From Sphaerobacteraceae bacterium (GTDB taxonomy: Bacteria; Chloroflexota; Chloroflexia; Thermomicrobiales; UBA6265), in contig JADDPH010000063.1 in the NCBI GenBank assembly GCA_016781925.1, forward strand, positions 1 through 32,668: 32,668 nt of DNA, in the 5' to 3' direction. The translations under genes and the position numbers were made by a program. The notes beneath the pieces are model-generated. The model saw nothing but the letters and a program-made list of their open reading frames with translations. It did not search any database and had not been told where the DNA came from. Each line of letters begins with the position of its first letter. Positions within the stretch are counted from its first letter, which is position 1. This document shows positions 1-9,413 of the stretch, in pieces.

Positions 1-2
1 CC

Positions 3-1115
3 CGCACCAGCGCGGCGGCCGTCTATGTGTGGGACGCGACGGCCGGGCAGGTGCTTTACGCGCTCAATGCTGACGACCAACGAGCACCTGCCAGCACCAC
101 TAAAATCGCGACCGCGCTCGTCGTTGTGCGGAACGCCGACCTTGATGACGAGGTCGTGGTGGCAGCCGGCGACACGGTCGACACCACCGTCTTTTCGCAC
201 ATGGGTCTGCAGGCGGGCGATACGCTGACCGTCGAGCAGCTCTTGTACGGCCTGCTGCTGCCCTCGGGCAACGACGCCGCCAATGCCCTGGCGCGAACGG
301 TTGGGGAGTCGCTGCGGGACACCTATCCGGAAGCGTCCGGACCGGTCGGGGCGTTCGTGATGGAGATGAATGCCTTTGTGGAGACTCTGGGCCTCGTCGA
401 TACGCAATTCCTCAATCCCGCCGGTGAAGACGACGAGGGGCACTACTCTAGCGCCCATGATCTCGCCGTCCTCGCCGCCGAACTGCTGAAGGACCCGACG
501 CTTGCAGAGATTGCCGGGACGCCTGCGTGGCAAGGCACATCAGTGGGTCCGGAGCAGCGGTTCTTCGACCTAGTGAATACCAACCAGTTGCTGGCCGAAG
601 ATCCCTCGGTCGTCGGGGTCAAAACGGGCACGACGGAGAACGCCGGTGCCTGCCTGGTAGTTGCCCGCGAAGTCGAGGCCGGAAACGTTGTGATCAGCGT
701 GACGCTGGGCAGTGACCCACCGGTCTATGACGACGCCGGCAACGCGACCGACGTGCGCTTCGACGAGATGAACACCGTTTTTGAGGCCCTGGACCGCGAC
801 TACGTCTGGGTTTCGCCCTCCTCACCCGGCGAGGTGGCCGGGTTGAGCGAGGAGATGGCCGCCTGGCAGGTGGCGCTGAAGCCGGGCCCCGCCGTGGCAG
901 TCCCTGCAGAGGAGGCCGGTGAGCTGAGCTATCGGCTCCGCCTGGGACCACCGGCCGACCCGAACGAGCGCGTGGGACGCGTGCTATTCTTCGTCGGATC
1001 CCGGCAGATCGGGGAGCTTCCGCTCTATCAAGCCCCGCTCCTCGATCAGGATCAGGAGGGAGACGGGGCTGTCGCGGTGGGCGGCGAAGCTCCGACACCC
1101 GAGCCCAACCCCTGA
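3..1115 (+). CDS. D-alanyl-D-alanine carboxypeptidase (penicillin-binding protein, peptidase S11), 5' partial
   Basis: Open from the window edge in the frame of ORF 27..1115; SxxK motif (STTK), SGN (PSGNDAANAL) and KTG (VGVKTGTTENAG) of S11 serine peptidases. Confidence 0.9.
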   Translation, partial: RTSAAAVYVWDATAGQVLYALNADDQRAPASTTKIATALVVVRNADLDDEVVVAAGDTVDTTVFSHMGLQAGDTLTVEQLLYGLLLPSGNDAANALARTVGESLRDTYPEASGPVGAFVMEMNAFVETLGLVDTQFLNPAGEDDEGHYSSAHDLAVLAAELLKDPTLAEIAGTPAWQGTSVGPEQRFFDLVNTNQLLAEDPSVVGVKTGTTENAGACLVVAREVEAGNVVISVTLGSDPPVYDDAGNATDVRFDEMNTVFEALDRDYVWVSPSSPGEVAGLSEEMAAWQVALKPGPAVAVPAEEAGELSYRLRLGPPADPNERVGRVLFFVGSRQIGELPLYQAPLLDQDQEGDGAVAVGGEAPTPEPNP

Positions 1116-1221
1116 GCTTGGGAACACGCTGGACCGGCTAGAGCGCGGACACGCCGCTGGCGCAGACCAATGATTTCCCGTTCTCTCTCAACCTCGTGTT
1201 CGAGGGTGGAGGCGACACACC

Positions 1222-2811
1222 ATGGAGCGGCTGCAGCGTGTAATGGCCGCCCGGGGCGCCGGCTCCCGCCGTGCCGCCGAGGAGATGATCCGCGCTGGGC
1301 GGGTCTCCGTGGACGGCGAGACCGTTACCGAGCTGGGAACCAAAGTGGACCCGGTCCACGCCAAGATTCGCGTCGATGGGCGCCTCCTCCGCGCTCAGCG
1401 TCCACGCTCGATCATCCTCAACAAACCGTCCGGCTACATCACCACCACCAGTGACGAGCGCGGCCGGTGGACCGTCATGGACCTGGTTGACGTGCCGGAG
1501 CGGGTCTATCCGGTGGGGCGATTGGATCGGGACACTGAGGGGCTTCTGCTCTTCACGAACGACGGGGATATTGCCAACCGGGTCATGCACCCTCGCTACG
1601 GTTTGGACAAGGAGTACCACGTCCTTACGCTCACCCGGCCCGACGACCGCACGCTTGCACGTGTGCGAGAAGGCATCACCGTCGACGGGCGCCGGATTGT
1701 GCCGGAGGAGTTCCGTATCCTGCGGGAGACGCGGGAAGGGCTCATTCTTCGCATCGTGATCCACGAGGGGCTCTACCACGTCGTGCGTCGGATGATGGAC
1801 GTGGCCGGCATTCCGGTTGAGCGTTTGCGGCGGGTTCGGTTGGGCCCCTTGAGTTTGGAAGGCATTCCTAAGGGAACCTGGCGGGACCTGACTGCGGGTG
1901 AGCTGAGCCAGCTCCACCAAGCCCTAAGGTTGGATCGCGACGACGTGGAGGATGCCGCGGAGGCCCCGGTAGGGCGACGGGCGCAGCGGCGCCGAGCCAT
2001 GACGGCCGCCGCGGGACGGAACGGGGAACAGACAGGGCCAGGCGAGTTGAGGGAGCGAGTGAGTCCAGTGCGGCCGGCTCAACGGCCAACTCCGCCTTGG
2101 CGCCGGTCGCCATCGGCTGCTCCAGGCGAGCGTCCGGACCGGGGCGGCCGACAGTCAGCTGAGGAGCGCCGGTCACCCCACCGCCCGAGCAATCCCCGGC
2201 CCGCGGCAGGGAGGGGGAGACCACCGGAATCGACAGACCGGCTGGATTCCGGCAACAGGAAAGAGCAGGAGGGAGTGCCACCGATGGATCGGCGGGGTGG
2301 TGGCGCTCCATCTCGGGGACACCGTGATGCGCGAAGGTCCGATGCCGAGAGCCAAACGGACCGCCCGTCACACCGTGAGGAACCGCCAGGCAACAGGAGA
2401 AGAATGCGTCGGAAGGGAGAGCCGCCGGCACCCGCTCCCCGGCGCAGGGACGATCGGGGTTCCCGCCGGGAGGGACCGCTGCAGGGGCGGCGGCAGGCGG
2501 ATCCGCCTGTACGCGACAACCGCTCGCCGGGGCCAGGACCATCCTGGGGCAGTGGGGCCCCTCCTAGCCGGCCACCGAGGAGGCCCATTAAGGGCGGTCA
2601 TGGGACTCACCGTGGGGTAGGTGGAGGACGACCGCGACGTGATGTGGACGATCAGGAGCGACCAGGGCAGCAGCGTGAGTTTGACCGAGACAACCAATCT
2701 GAACAGGAAGCAGGACCACCGTTGGGTCGTCGCCATCGACGGCCCCGCCGCGGCGGGCAAGACGACCGTGGCCCGGCAGCTCGCCGGCCGCCTCGGCGTG
2801 ATCCTGTTTGA
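1222..2811 (+). CDS. rluB: 23S rRNA pseudouridine synthase (RluB/RsuA family) with S4 domain and long Arg/Gly/Pro-rich C-terminal tail
   Basis: MERLQRVMAARGAGSRRAAEEMI S4-like start; GRLDRDTEGLLLFTNDGD catalytic motif; VVRRMMDVAGIPVERLRRVRLGPLSL. The tail after about 1980 is low-complexity. Confidence 0.85.
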   Translation: MERLQRVMAARGAGSRRAAEEMIRAGRVSVDGETVTELGTKVDPVHAKIRVDGRLLRAQRPRSIILNKPSGYITTTSDERGRWTVMDLVDVPERVYPVGRLDRDTEGLLLFTNDGDIANRVMHPRYGLDKEYHVLTLTRPDDRTLARVREGITVDGRRIVPEEFRILRETREGLILRIVIHEGLYHVVRRMMDVAGIPVERLRRVRLGPLSLEGIPKGTWRDLTAGELSQLHQALRLDRDDVEDAAEAPVGRRAQRRRAMTAAAGRNGEQTGPGELRERVSPVRPAQRPTPPWRRSPSAAPGERPDRGGRQSAEERRSPHRPSNPRPAAGRGRPPESTDRLDSGNRKEQEGVPPMDRRGGGAPSRGHRDARRSDAESQTDRPSHREEPPGNRRRMRRKGEPPAPAPRRRDDRGSRREGPLQGRRQADPPVRDNRSPGPGPSWGSGAPPSRPPRRPIKGGHGTHRGVGGGRPRRDVDDQERPGQQREFDRDNQSEQEAGPPLGRRHRRPRRGGQDDRGPAARRPPRRDPV

Positions 2812-3436
2812 TACGGGTGTTCTGTACCGAGCCGTAACCCTGGCTGCGCTTCACGCCGGCATCGCGCCTTCAGATGCTTCGGCACTGGCCGCCCTTGCCG
2901 CCGCTCGCCACATCGACGTGACCCGACCCAGTGCTAAGGATGGCCGGCTCTACGACGTGCGGTTGGACGGTGAGGATGTGACGTGGGCCGTGCGCGATCA
3001 GGCGGTCGAGGAGCGCGTCTCGGAGATTGCGGCCCATCCGGGAGTGCGAGACGCCTTGCTGCCGGTTCAGCGCCGGATTGCCGATGGTGGGGCCGTAGTG
3101 ATGGTTGGGCGTGACGTTGGGACGGTGGTTGTCCCGGATGCCGGAGTCAAGATTTTCCTCCTCGCCAGTCCAGAAGAGCGGGCTCGTCGTCGCCAACGAG
3201 AGCTGGCAGAGCGCGGGGTGGATGTCAGCATGATGGATGTGCTTGCTGATTTGCGCCGCCGGGACGCCGTGGACACTGGTCGGGCCGTCTCCCCGCTACG
3301 AGCCGCTGAGGACGCGATACCGCTTCAGACAGACGGTCTCACGGTGGACGCGGTCGTAGACGCCATTGAAGGGCACGTCCGCGAGGCATGGGCGGGGTTC
3401 GAGGGAGCAAGCCGCGCCGACTCCCAGAAGGCATGA
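2621..3436 (+). CDS. cmk: Cytidylate kinase
   Basis: VAIDGPAAAGKTTVARQLAGRLGVILFDTGVLYRAVT P-loop; GRDVGTVVVPDAGVKIFLLASPEERARRR. Start uncertain (GTG 2621 or ATG 2642). Confidence 0.93.
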   Translation: MEDDRDVMWTIRSDQGSSVSLTETTNLNRKQDHRWVVAIDGPAAAGKTTVARQLAGRLGVILFDTGVLYRAVTLAALHAGIAPSDASALAALAAARHIDVTRPSAKDGRLYDVRLDGEDVTWAVRDQAVEERVSEIAAHPGVRDALLPVQRRIADGGAVVMVGRDVGTVVVPDAGVKIFLLASPEERARRRQRELAERGVDVSMMDVLADLRRRDAVDTGRAVSPLRAAEDAIPLQTDGLTVDAVVDAIEGHVREAWAGFEGASRADSQKA

Positions 3437-4197
3437 CCACTCCCGATCGAGGCGTGGCGCCAGATGTGGCACGGGGAACGCTTCAGGGTCGCTGGTTTCG
3501 ACTGGTGCGAGCGATTTTTCTCCTGGTCCTGCGTCCGGCCGTTGGTTTTCGGGTGGAGGGGCTGGAGCACGTCCCGGCCACGGGGCCCGTCCTGGTCGTC
3601 TGTAACCACCTGCACAACGCTGACCCAGTGCTGATCTCGGCCGCGTTCCCGCGTCCACTGCATTTCATGGCCAAACGGGAACTTTTTCAGGTGCCAGTCG
3701 TCGGCTGGCTGATCCGGCGCGTTGGTGCCTTTCCGGTGGACCGCGGGAAAGCTGACCGGGCGGCGCTGCGGCGAGCCGAGGCCGCCTTACAACAGGGGAT
3801 TGCGGTGGGCATGTTCCCGGAGGGAACCCGCAGCGTCTCACGGTCGTTGCAACGAGCACTTCCCGGGGCGGCGTTAGTGGCGCTCCGGACGCGGGTGCCG
3901 ATCCTCCCCCTAGTGATCACGGGGTCAGAGCGGTTGCCGGGGAACGGCGCGAAGGCGCGCCGGGAGGCGGGAGTGGTCGACCCAGACTCAGGCCACCGGG
4001 GAATCCGGGTCCGGATCGGCCAGCCGTTTCACCTTCCCTCGCCGCCGGCCGGTGGGCGATTGAGCAGCGAGGCTGCGATCGAGGTGATGATGGCCGAAGT
4101 CGCGCGCCTCCTGCCGCCCGACTATCGCGGTGTGTACGCGGAGGCGGCAGAACACGAGGCTCAGCCGGTCGGCGCAGGCACTACCGGCCCCGGCTGA
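3433..4197 (+). CDS. plsC: 1-acyl-sn-glycerol-3-phosphate acyltransferase (PlsC family)
   Basis: NHLHNADP (variant of the NHx4D motif) and FPEGTRS motif; ATGA overlap with the cmk stop at 3433-3436. Confidence 0.88.
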   Translation: MTTPDRGVAPDVARGTLQGRWFRLVRAIFLLVLRPAVGFRVEGLEHVPATGPVLVVCNHLHNADPVLISAAFPRPLHFMAKRELFQVPVVGWLIRRVGAFPVDRGKADRAALRRAEAALQQGIAVGMFPEGTRSVSRSLQRALPGAALVALRTRVPILPLVITGSERLPGNGAKARREAGVVDPDSGHRGIRVRIGQPFHLPSPPAGGRLSSEAAIEVMMAEVARLLPPDYRGVYAEAAEHEAQPVGAGTTGPG

Positions 4198-4225
4198 GGA
4201 CCGCAGCCGGATCGACCATCCCGTA

Positions 4226-5608
4226 TCACTCCTCATCCAGGCCAGACTCCATCTCCCTTTCGGCGCGGGTCCTCCGTCCTCGGCGGCCGGCGGTGGCCAA
4301 CTCCGGTTCTTGGTCACCCCAGACAAGCTCATGGTCGGCGATGTGGACCATGTCGCCCGGTTGGACACCCTGCCGCGTCAACTCATCGCTGATACCGCTA
4401 GATTCCAGGACGCGTTGGAAACGCAGAATTGCATCGTCATTGGCGAAATTGGTCATCTTCGTGAAGCGCTCGATGCCGATGCCGACGACATCGAAGTGGT
4501 GAGCCGACCGGCGGCGCACCTCCCAGGCCCGCTCGTCCACGTTGGCCAGGGTGTACCGGCGCCGCTCCTGCGGCTTCTCAGGCTGCTCTCGACGGAGTTG
4601 CTCCAACTCGCGGAGCTCGGCGCCGACGGCGTTCATCAACGGTTCCACGCCCTCGCCGGTGGCGGCCGAGATGGGGTAGACGTGATGCCCCTTCTTCTCA
4701 AGGGCAGCCCGCAGCCCGCGAAGGTTCTCACGTGCCTCGACGAGATCGATCTTGTTCAATGCGACCAGCATCGGTTTGGCCCGCAACTCCGGGTCAAAGA
4801 GTTCCAACTCCGCGTTGATGATGCGGAAATCCTCCAGCGGGTCACGACCTTCCAAGCCGCCAGCGGCATCAAGCACGTGCACGAGGGCTTTGGTGCGGGT
4901 GACGTGGCGGAGAAACTCATGGCCGAGACCCGAGCCGGATGCGGCCCCTTCGATCAACCCGGGGATGTCGGCCAGGACGAAGGTTTGACCACCCCGTCCA
5001 CCGATCTCGACGACGCCGAGATTTGGCTCCAGAGTCGTGAACGGGTAGTCGGCAATCTTTGGACGGGCTGCGGATATAGCCGCCAACAGAGTTGATTTGC
5101 CCGCGTTGGGCAGCCCCACCAGCCCCACATCGGCGATCAGCCGCAGCTCAAGGCGGAGCCAAAACTCCTCCCCTGGTTCGCCCAGCTCGGCCAGCCTTGG
5201 CGCCTGCCGGGTGGACGTCTTGAAGTGCGTGTTGCCGAGGCCGCCACGGCCGCCTCGGGCAACCACGACCTCCTCCTCCGGCTCGGTGAGATCCGCCAGC
5301 ACCTCATCCGTCTCGTCATTCCAGACCACGGTTCCCGGCGGAACGTCAATCGTGAGATGGTCGCCGTTCTTGCCGTGCCGGTTTCGCTTGCCTCCCCCGC
5401 CGCCACTCTCTGCCTTGAAATGCTGGTTGAACTGAAAGGGCAGGAGGCTGGTGAGATTGGGCTTCACCCGGAGGCGGACGTTGCCGCCACGCCCACCGTC
5501 ACCGCCATCCGGCCCGCCACGCGGCACGTATTTCTCGCGCCGGAACGAGGCGGAGCCGTTTCCACCGTCGCCGGCCTTGACGTGGATCTTTGCGCGATCA
5601 ACGAGCAC
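4226..5608 (-). CDS. obgE: GTPase Obg
   Basis: Gly-rich Obg fold (KAGDGGNGSASFRREKYVPRGGPDGGDGGRGGNV), G1 GLPNAGKST, NKID, C-terminal OCT-like domain. Confidence 0.95.
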   Translation of the reverse strand: MLVDRAKIHVKAGDGGNGSASFRREKYVPRGGPDGGDGGRGGNVRLRVKPNLTSLLPFQFNQHFKAESGGGGGKRNRHGKNGDHLTIDVPPGTVVWNDETDEVLADLTEPEEEVVVARGGRGGLGNTHFKTSTRQAPRLAELGEPGEEFWLRLELRLIADVGLVGLPNAGKSTLLAAISAARPKIADYPFTTLEPNLGVVEIGGRGGQTFVLADIPGLIEGAASGSGLGHEFLRHVTRTKALVHVLDAAGGLEGRDPLEDFRIINAELELFDPELRAKPMLVALNKIDLVEARENLRGLRAALEKKGHHVYPISAATGEGVEPLMNAVGAELRELEQLRREQPEKPQERRRYTLANVDERAWEVRRRSAHHFDVVGIGIERFTKMTNFANDDAILRFQRVLESSGISDELTRQGVQPGDMVHIADHELVWGDQEPELATAGRRGRRTRAEREMESGLDEE

Positions 5609-5748
5609 GGAAGCCTCCGAGGGGTTGTTAGACGCCAGTGGTCAGACGCTAGACGCCAGATAAGCAACGAAAGTGCTTTGCCCAGTCCCAACGCGCCCGT
5701 GGGACCTGTTGATCCTCGTGAGCAATCCCTGGACCAGGACATGACGGA

Positions 5749-5768
5749 GGGGCGGCCTAAGCCGCCCC
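5749..5768 (-). terminator. Probable intrinsic-type hairpin downstream of rpoD
   Basis: GGGGCGGC-CTAA-GCCGCCCC, perfect 8-bp stem with 4-nt loop; no good U-tract. Confidence 0.5.
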
Positions 5769-5808
5769 CCGGTTCTGGTGTCTGGGGTCTGGTGTCTGCG
5801 TTCTGGGC

Positions 5809-7518
5809 TCAGTCCAGGTAATCCCGGAGCTTCTTGGCACGGCTAGGGTGGCGCATCTTGCGAAGCGCCTTCGCCTCGATCTGGCGAATGCGCTCCCGGG
5901 TCACGCCGAATCTCCGGCCGACCTCTTCAAGAGTGCGGGAGCGCCCGTCATCAAGGCCGAAGCGCATCTCGAGGACTTCCCGCTCACGGTCGGACAGTGT
6001 GCCGAGGACACTCTCCAGGTGCTCCTTGAGCATCTGACGGGAGGCGGCATCCGCCGGCGCGAGGACCTTGTGATCCTCGATGAAGTCGCCGAGGCTGCTG
6101 TCCTCTTCCTCGCCGATCGGTGTCTCCAGGCTTACGGGCTCCAGGCTGATGCGGGTAATCTCGCGCACCCGCTCCGCCGGCAACTCCATCGCCACCGCAA
6201 TCTCCTCGGACGTTGGCTCCCGCCCGAGTTCCTGCTGAAGCCGGCGGGAGGTGCGAACGAGGCGGTTGATTGTCTCCACCATATGAACTGGGATGCGAAT
6301 CGTGCGCGCTTGATCGGCAATGGCGCGCGTTATCGCTTGCCGGATCCACCAGGTCGCGTAGGTGCTGAACTTGTATCCCTTGTGGTGCTGGAACTTCTCG
6401 ACGGCGCGGATCAGGCCGAGGTTCCCCTCCTGGACGAGGTCGAGCATCCCCATCCCGCGGCCGACGTACTTCTTGGCGACCGACACCACGAGCCGCAGGT
6501 TCGCCTCCGTGATGGCAACCTTGGCCCTGGCCCCGGCCTCAATCTGATCGTCCCAGCGCCGCTGGAGACGAGCCGCCTGCGCCCGGAAGATGCGATCGAC
6601 TTCCGCGTCATCCGGCCAGGTCTCCGTGCTGCGAATCATGTTCTGAATCGCGACGGGCAAGAGATCCCACTCGACGGTTCGCTGACGAAGTGATTCCTCC
6701 AGTTCCTCCGGGGAAATTGCGAGCGCCGCGCAGACCTCTTGGATCGCTCCTTCGGGCACCTGGGTTAGGGGGAGCACCCGGCGCAGCATCATCGGCTTCG
6801 GGGGTACTGAGACCTCCGGGTGAATGGCGGCATGGAGCGTCTGAACGTGGATCCAGTTCTCACGAAATGCGTGGTAGATGGCCCGGCCGAGAACGTCCGC
6901 CTCAGGCTTCTCTCCATAGTCATCGCGCAGGGCTTCGCGGCGCTGCACGAGGTAGTCGCCCCGCTCCATCGCCATCGCGAGTTCGACTTCCCGCGCCCCA
7001 GTGAGCAGCGGCACACGACCGATCTCCCGGAGGTACATCCGGACGGGGTCGTCGAGGGCCACAGCGCCGGCGTCAAAGTTGACGTCGGGCACCGTCGGCA
7101 GCGCCGGTCCGTCGTCCTCCTCGTCCGCACCGACTGTGGTGATCGCATGTCCATCGTCCCCGCCATCACCGGGGGAGGAGGTTAAGGCGTTGAGTTCAGC
7201 GAGGCGCTGGCTGAGGGCGTCAGCAGCTGTGGGATCGCCGTCGACCGCTGGAATCGCTTCCAGGAGGGCCTCCAAGGCGATGGCGCCGTCAGCTTGGTCA
7301 CTGCGGTCCGGGATGATGTCGTCGCCCAAGATGCTGTCCCCCTCGTCGTCGAAGACCTCATCGCCTTCGCTTGCCAATCCCCGTGGTGCTGGTCGGGCGG
7401 CCCCTCCCTTCGTCGACCGGATGCCCCCGCCTCGTTGCTCCTTATTGAAGGAGGTCGACGCGGGTAGCTCTCGCGCATCTCGTTCAACCAGCGGTTCTTC
7501 GTCGGGTTGTCGGTCCAT
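5809..7518 (-). CDS. rpoD: Primary RNA polymerase sigma factor (sigma-70)
   Basis: Region 2 ([32 protein letters not shown]), region 3, and region 4 ([32 protein letters not shown]). Start set at MDRQPDEE (7518) rather than the longer ORF start at 7725. Confidence 0.93.
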   Translation of the reverse strand: MDRQPDEEPLVERDARELPASTSFNKEQRGGGIRSTKGGAARPAPRGLASEGDEVFDDEGDSILGDDIIPDRSDQADGAIALEALLEAIPAVDGDPTAADALSQRLAELNALTSSPGDGGDDGHAITTVGADEEDDGPALPTVPDVNFDAGAVALDDPVRMYLREIGRVPLLTGAREVELAMAMERGDYLVQRREALRDDYGEKPEADVLGRAIYHAFRENWIHVQTLHAAIHPEVSVPPKPMMLRRVLPLTQVPEGAIQEVCAALAISPEELEESLRQRTVEWDLLPVAIQNMIRSTETWPDDAEVDRIFRAQAARLQRRWDDQIEAGARAKVAITEANLRLVVSVAKKYVGRGMGMLDLVQEGNLGLIRAVEKFQHHKGYKFSTYATWWIRQAITRAIADQARTIRIPVHMVETINRLVRTSRRLQQELGREPTSEEIAVAMELPAERVREITRISLEPVSLETPIGEEEDSSLGDFIEDHKVLAPADAASRQMLKEHLESVLGTLSDREREVLEMRFGLDDGRSRTLEEVGRRFGVTRERIRQIEAKALRKMRHPSRAKKLRDYLD

Positions 7519-7736
7519 CGATGTTCGCTCCGCGCTCGAGAGGTGAGCCTGAATGGGCGGATGACGACGTACCGGCCCCGGTGCCTCCGAGGCCCAGATG
7601 GGACAGACGGCGGATTCTTGACGTTGCGCCGCCTCTGCATGACGCCGTACGAAGCTTGGCTCCATGCCTTTGGCGCAAATGGTGCTGGACCTGGGTACGC
7701 TACTATGTTCCTTCCGAGTGCGCAAGCCGCGCTGTC

Positions 7737-9071
7737 TCAGACGCCTTCGACGAGCAAATCCGTGTGTTGTCCCGGGAGAACGTCCATGGCTAGCACATCC
7801 TCATACCGCTCCCGACGTCGGATCAGGTGGGCGTTCCCGTCCCCGACGAGGACCGCGGCTGGTCGCGGGGCGAGGTTGTAGTTGCTGGCCATGGAGAGCG
7901 TATAGGCTCCGCAGGCAGGGACGGCTAATAAATCGTCGGGTTGCAAGCGTGGGAGTAACGAGTCCGACAAGAGCAGGTCCCCGGACTCGCAGAACTTCCC
8001 GGCGACGGTGACGCGCTCGTCCGGCCCGTCGGGAAGGCGATTTGCGACTGCCGCCGTGTAATTGGCCCCGTAGAGCGTGGGCCGAATGTTGTCCGCCATC
8101 CCTCCATCGACCGAGACGTACCGGCGAACTCCAGGAATGTCCTTCACGGCTCCGACCCGGTAAAGGGCGACGCCGGCTGCCCCGACGATGGAACGCCCGG
8201 GTTCGACGACTAGTTCAGGGAGTGGAAGCCCTCGCTCTTCGCAGCCTAGCCTGAGCGCCTCCGCCATGGTCCCCGCCCATTCCTCGATGGGCGCCTCCTC
8301 ATCGCCCTCCTCGTACGCGATACCGAACCCACCACCCGGGCTCAGCACCTCCGGGACGACCCCGTGGGTGCGGTGCATGGCGGCGGCGAAGTGGAGGACG
8401 CCGCGGATGGCCGCCTCGTAGGCCTCGATATCAAAGAGCTGGGAGCCGATGTGGGCGTGGTAACCCACCAGATCTAACCCGGTCGTGGCGAGAATCGCGG
8501 CGACAGCGGTCTCAGCCGCGCCAGTTTCGATCGGCAACCCAAACTTGGAATCCAATACCCCGGTGCGGATCTTGACGTGGGTGTGCGCATCCACGCCGGG
8601 ATTCAACCGGAGGAGAACCCGGACCGTTGTTTGAGTCTCAGCGACGAGGGCCGTCAGGAGTTCGATTTCCCGCGCGTTGTCGATGGCGATCAGGCCAACG
8701 CCAGCCTCGACGGCCTCGCGAAGCTCCTGCACCGACTTGTTGTTACCGTGGAAGGTCATCGCCGAGGCAGGGAGGCCGGCCTGCAGCCCGGCGTAAAGCT
8801 CGCCGCCGGAAACGACATCGAGACCGATGCCTTCCTCCCAGAGGAGCGCGGCGATAGCTGGCGAGAGGTACGCCTTGCCCGCGTAGACAACGCGGGAGCG
8901 GGGGTAGGACGCGGCGAAGGCATCCCGGAACCGCCGGGCCTGACGGCGCAACGTCGTCTCATCGAAGATGTAAAGCGGCGTGCCGAAGTGATCGGCCAGG
9001 GCGGTGAGGGCAACCCCGCCGATCGAGAGTTGGCCGCCAGAGGTTCGTTGGGCTGTCACAGGCCAGAGCAT
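7737..9071 (-). CDS. lysA: Diaminopimelate decarboxylase
   Basis: PLP enzyme: [13 protein letters not shown] (PLP lysine), [39 protein letters not shown]. Confidence 0.93.
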   Translation of the reverse strand: MLWPVTAQRTSGGQLSIGGVALTALADHFGTPLYIFDETTLRRQARRFRDAFAASYPRSRVVYAGKAYLSPAIAALLWEEGIGLDVVSGGELYAGLQAGLPASAMTFHGNNKSVQELREAVEAGVGLIAIDNAREIELLTALVAETQTTVRVLLRLNPGVDAHTHVKIRTGVLDSKFGLPIETGAAETAVAAILATTGLDLVGYHAHIGSQLFDIEAYEAAIRGVLHFAAAMHRTHGVVPEVLSPGGGFGIAYEEGDEEAPIEEWAGTMAEALRLGCEERGLPLPELVVEPGRSIVGAAGVALYRVGAVKDIPGVRRYVSVDGGMADNIRPTLYGANYTAAVANRLPDGPDERVTVAGKFCESGDLLLSDSLLPRLQPDDLLAVPACGAYTLSMASNYNLAPRPAAVLVGDGNAHLIRRRERYEDVLAMDVLPGQHTDLLVEGV

Positions 9072-9413
9072 GGCATCACTCGCAAGATTTGCTGGGGATC
9101 GTCCCGGCGGGCGTCACCGGTCACGATGTTGTCGTGGTCAGCGACATCTAAGTAGCGCTAGGGTAAACCCGAAGCCGGATTTCGCGTAAGTGTACGGACA
9201 CCGCGTGAAATGCGCAAGTGGACGGTCGGCGCTCAGATGGGGTGTCCGGTTGCCGGCGGCGGACGAGCCTCCCGCGCAGCCCCTCGGGCCGGTGGACGGG
9301 TCCCGTCGATGAGTGGGCCCTGTTGCTATACTTTGTTGGCCGCTCTGGATCTACCTGGCAGCCATGATTATGCAATTCGGACACGGTTGTCGATCCTCAA
9401 AAGCGAGTCCTCA

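Noticed and set aside
1868-2588. Long minus-strand ORFs (1868..2542, 2079..2588) opposite the RluB tail
   Set aside because: Low-complexity Arg/Pro/Ser composition and shadow of a high-GC coding strand; no recognisable domain.
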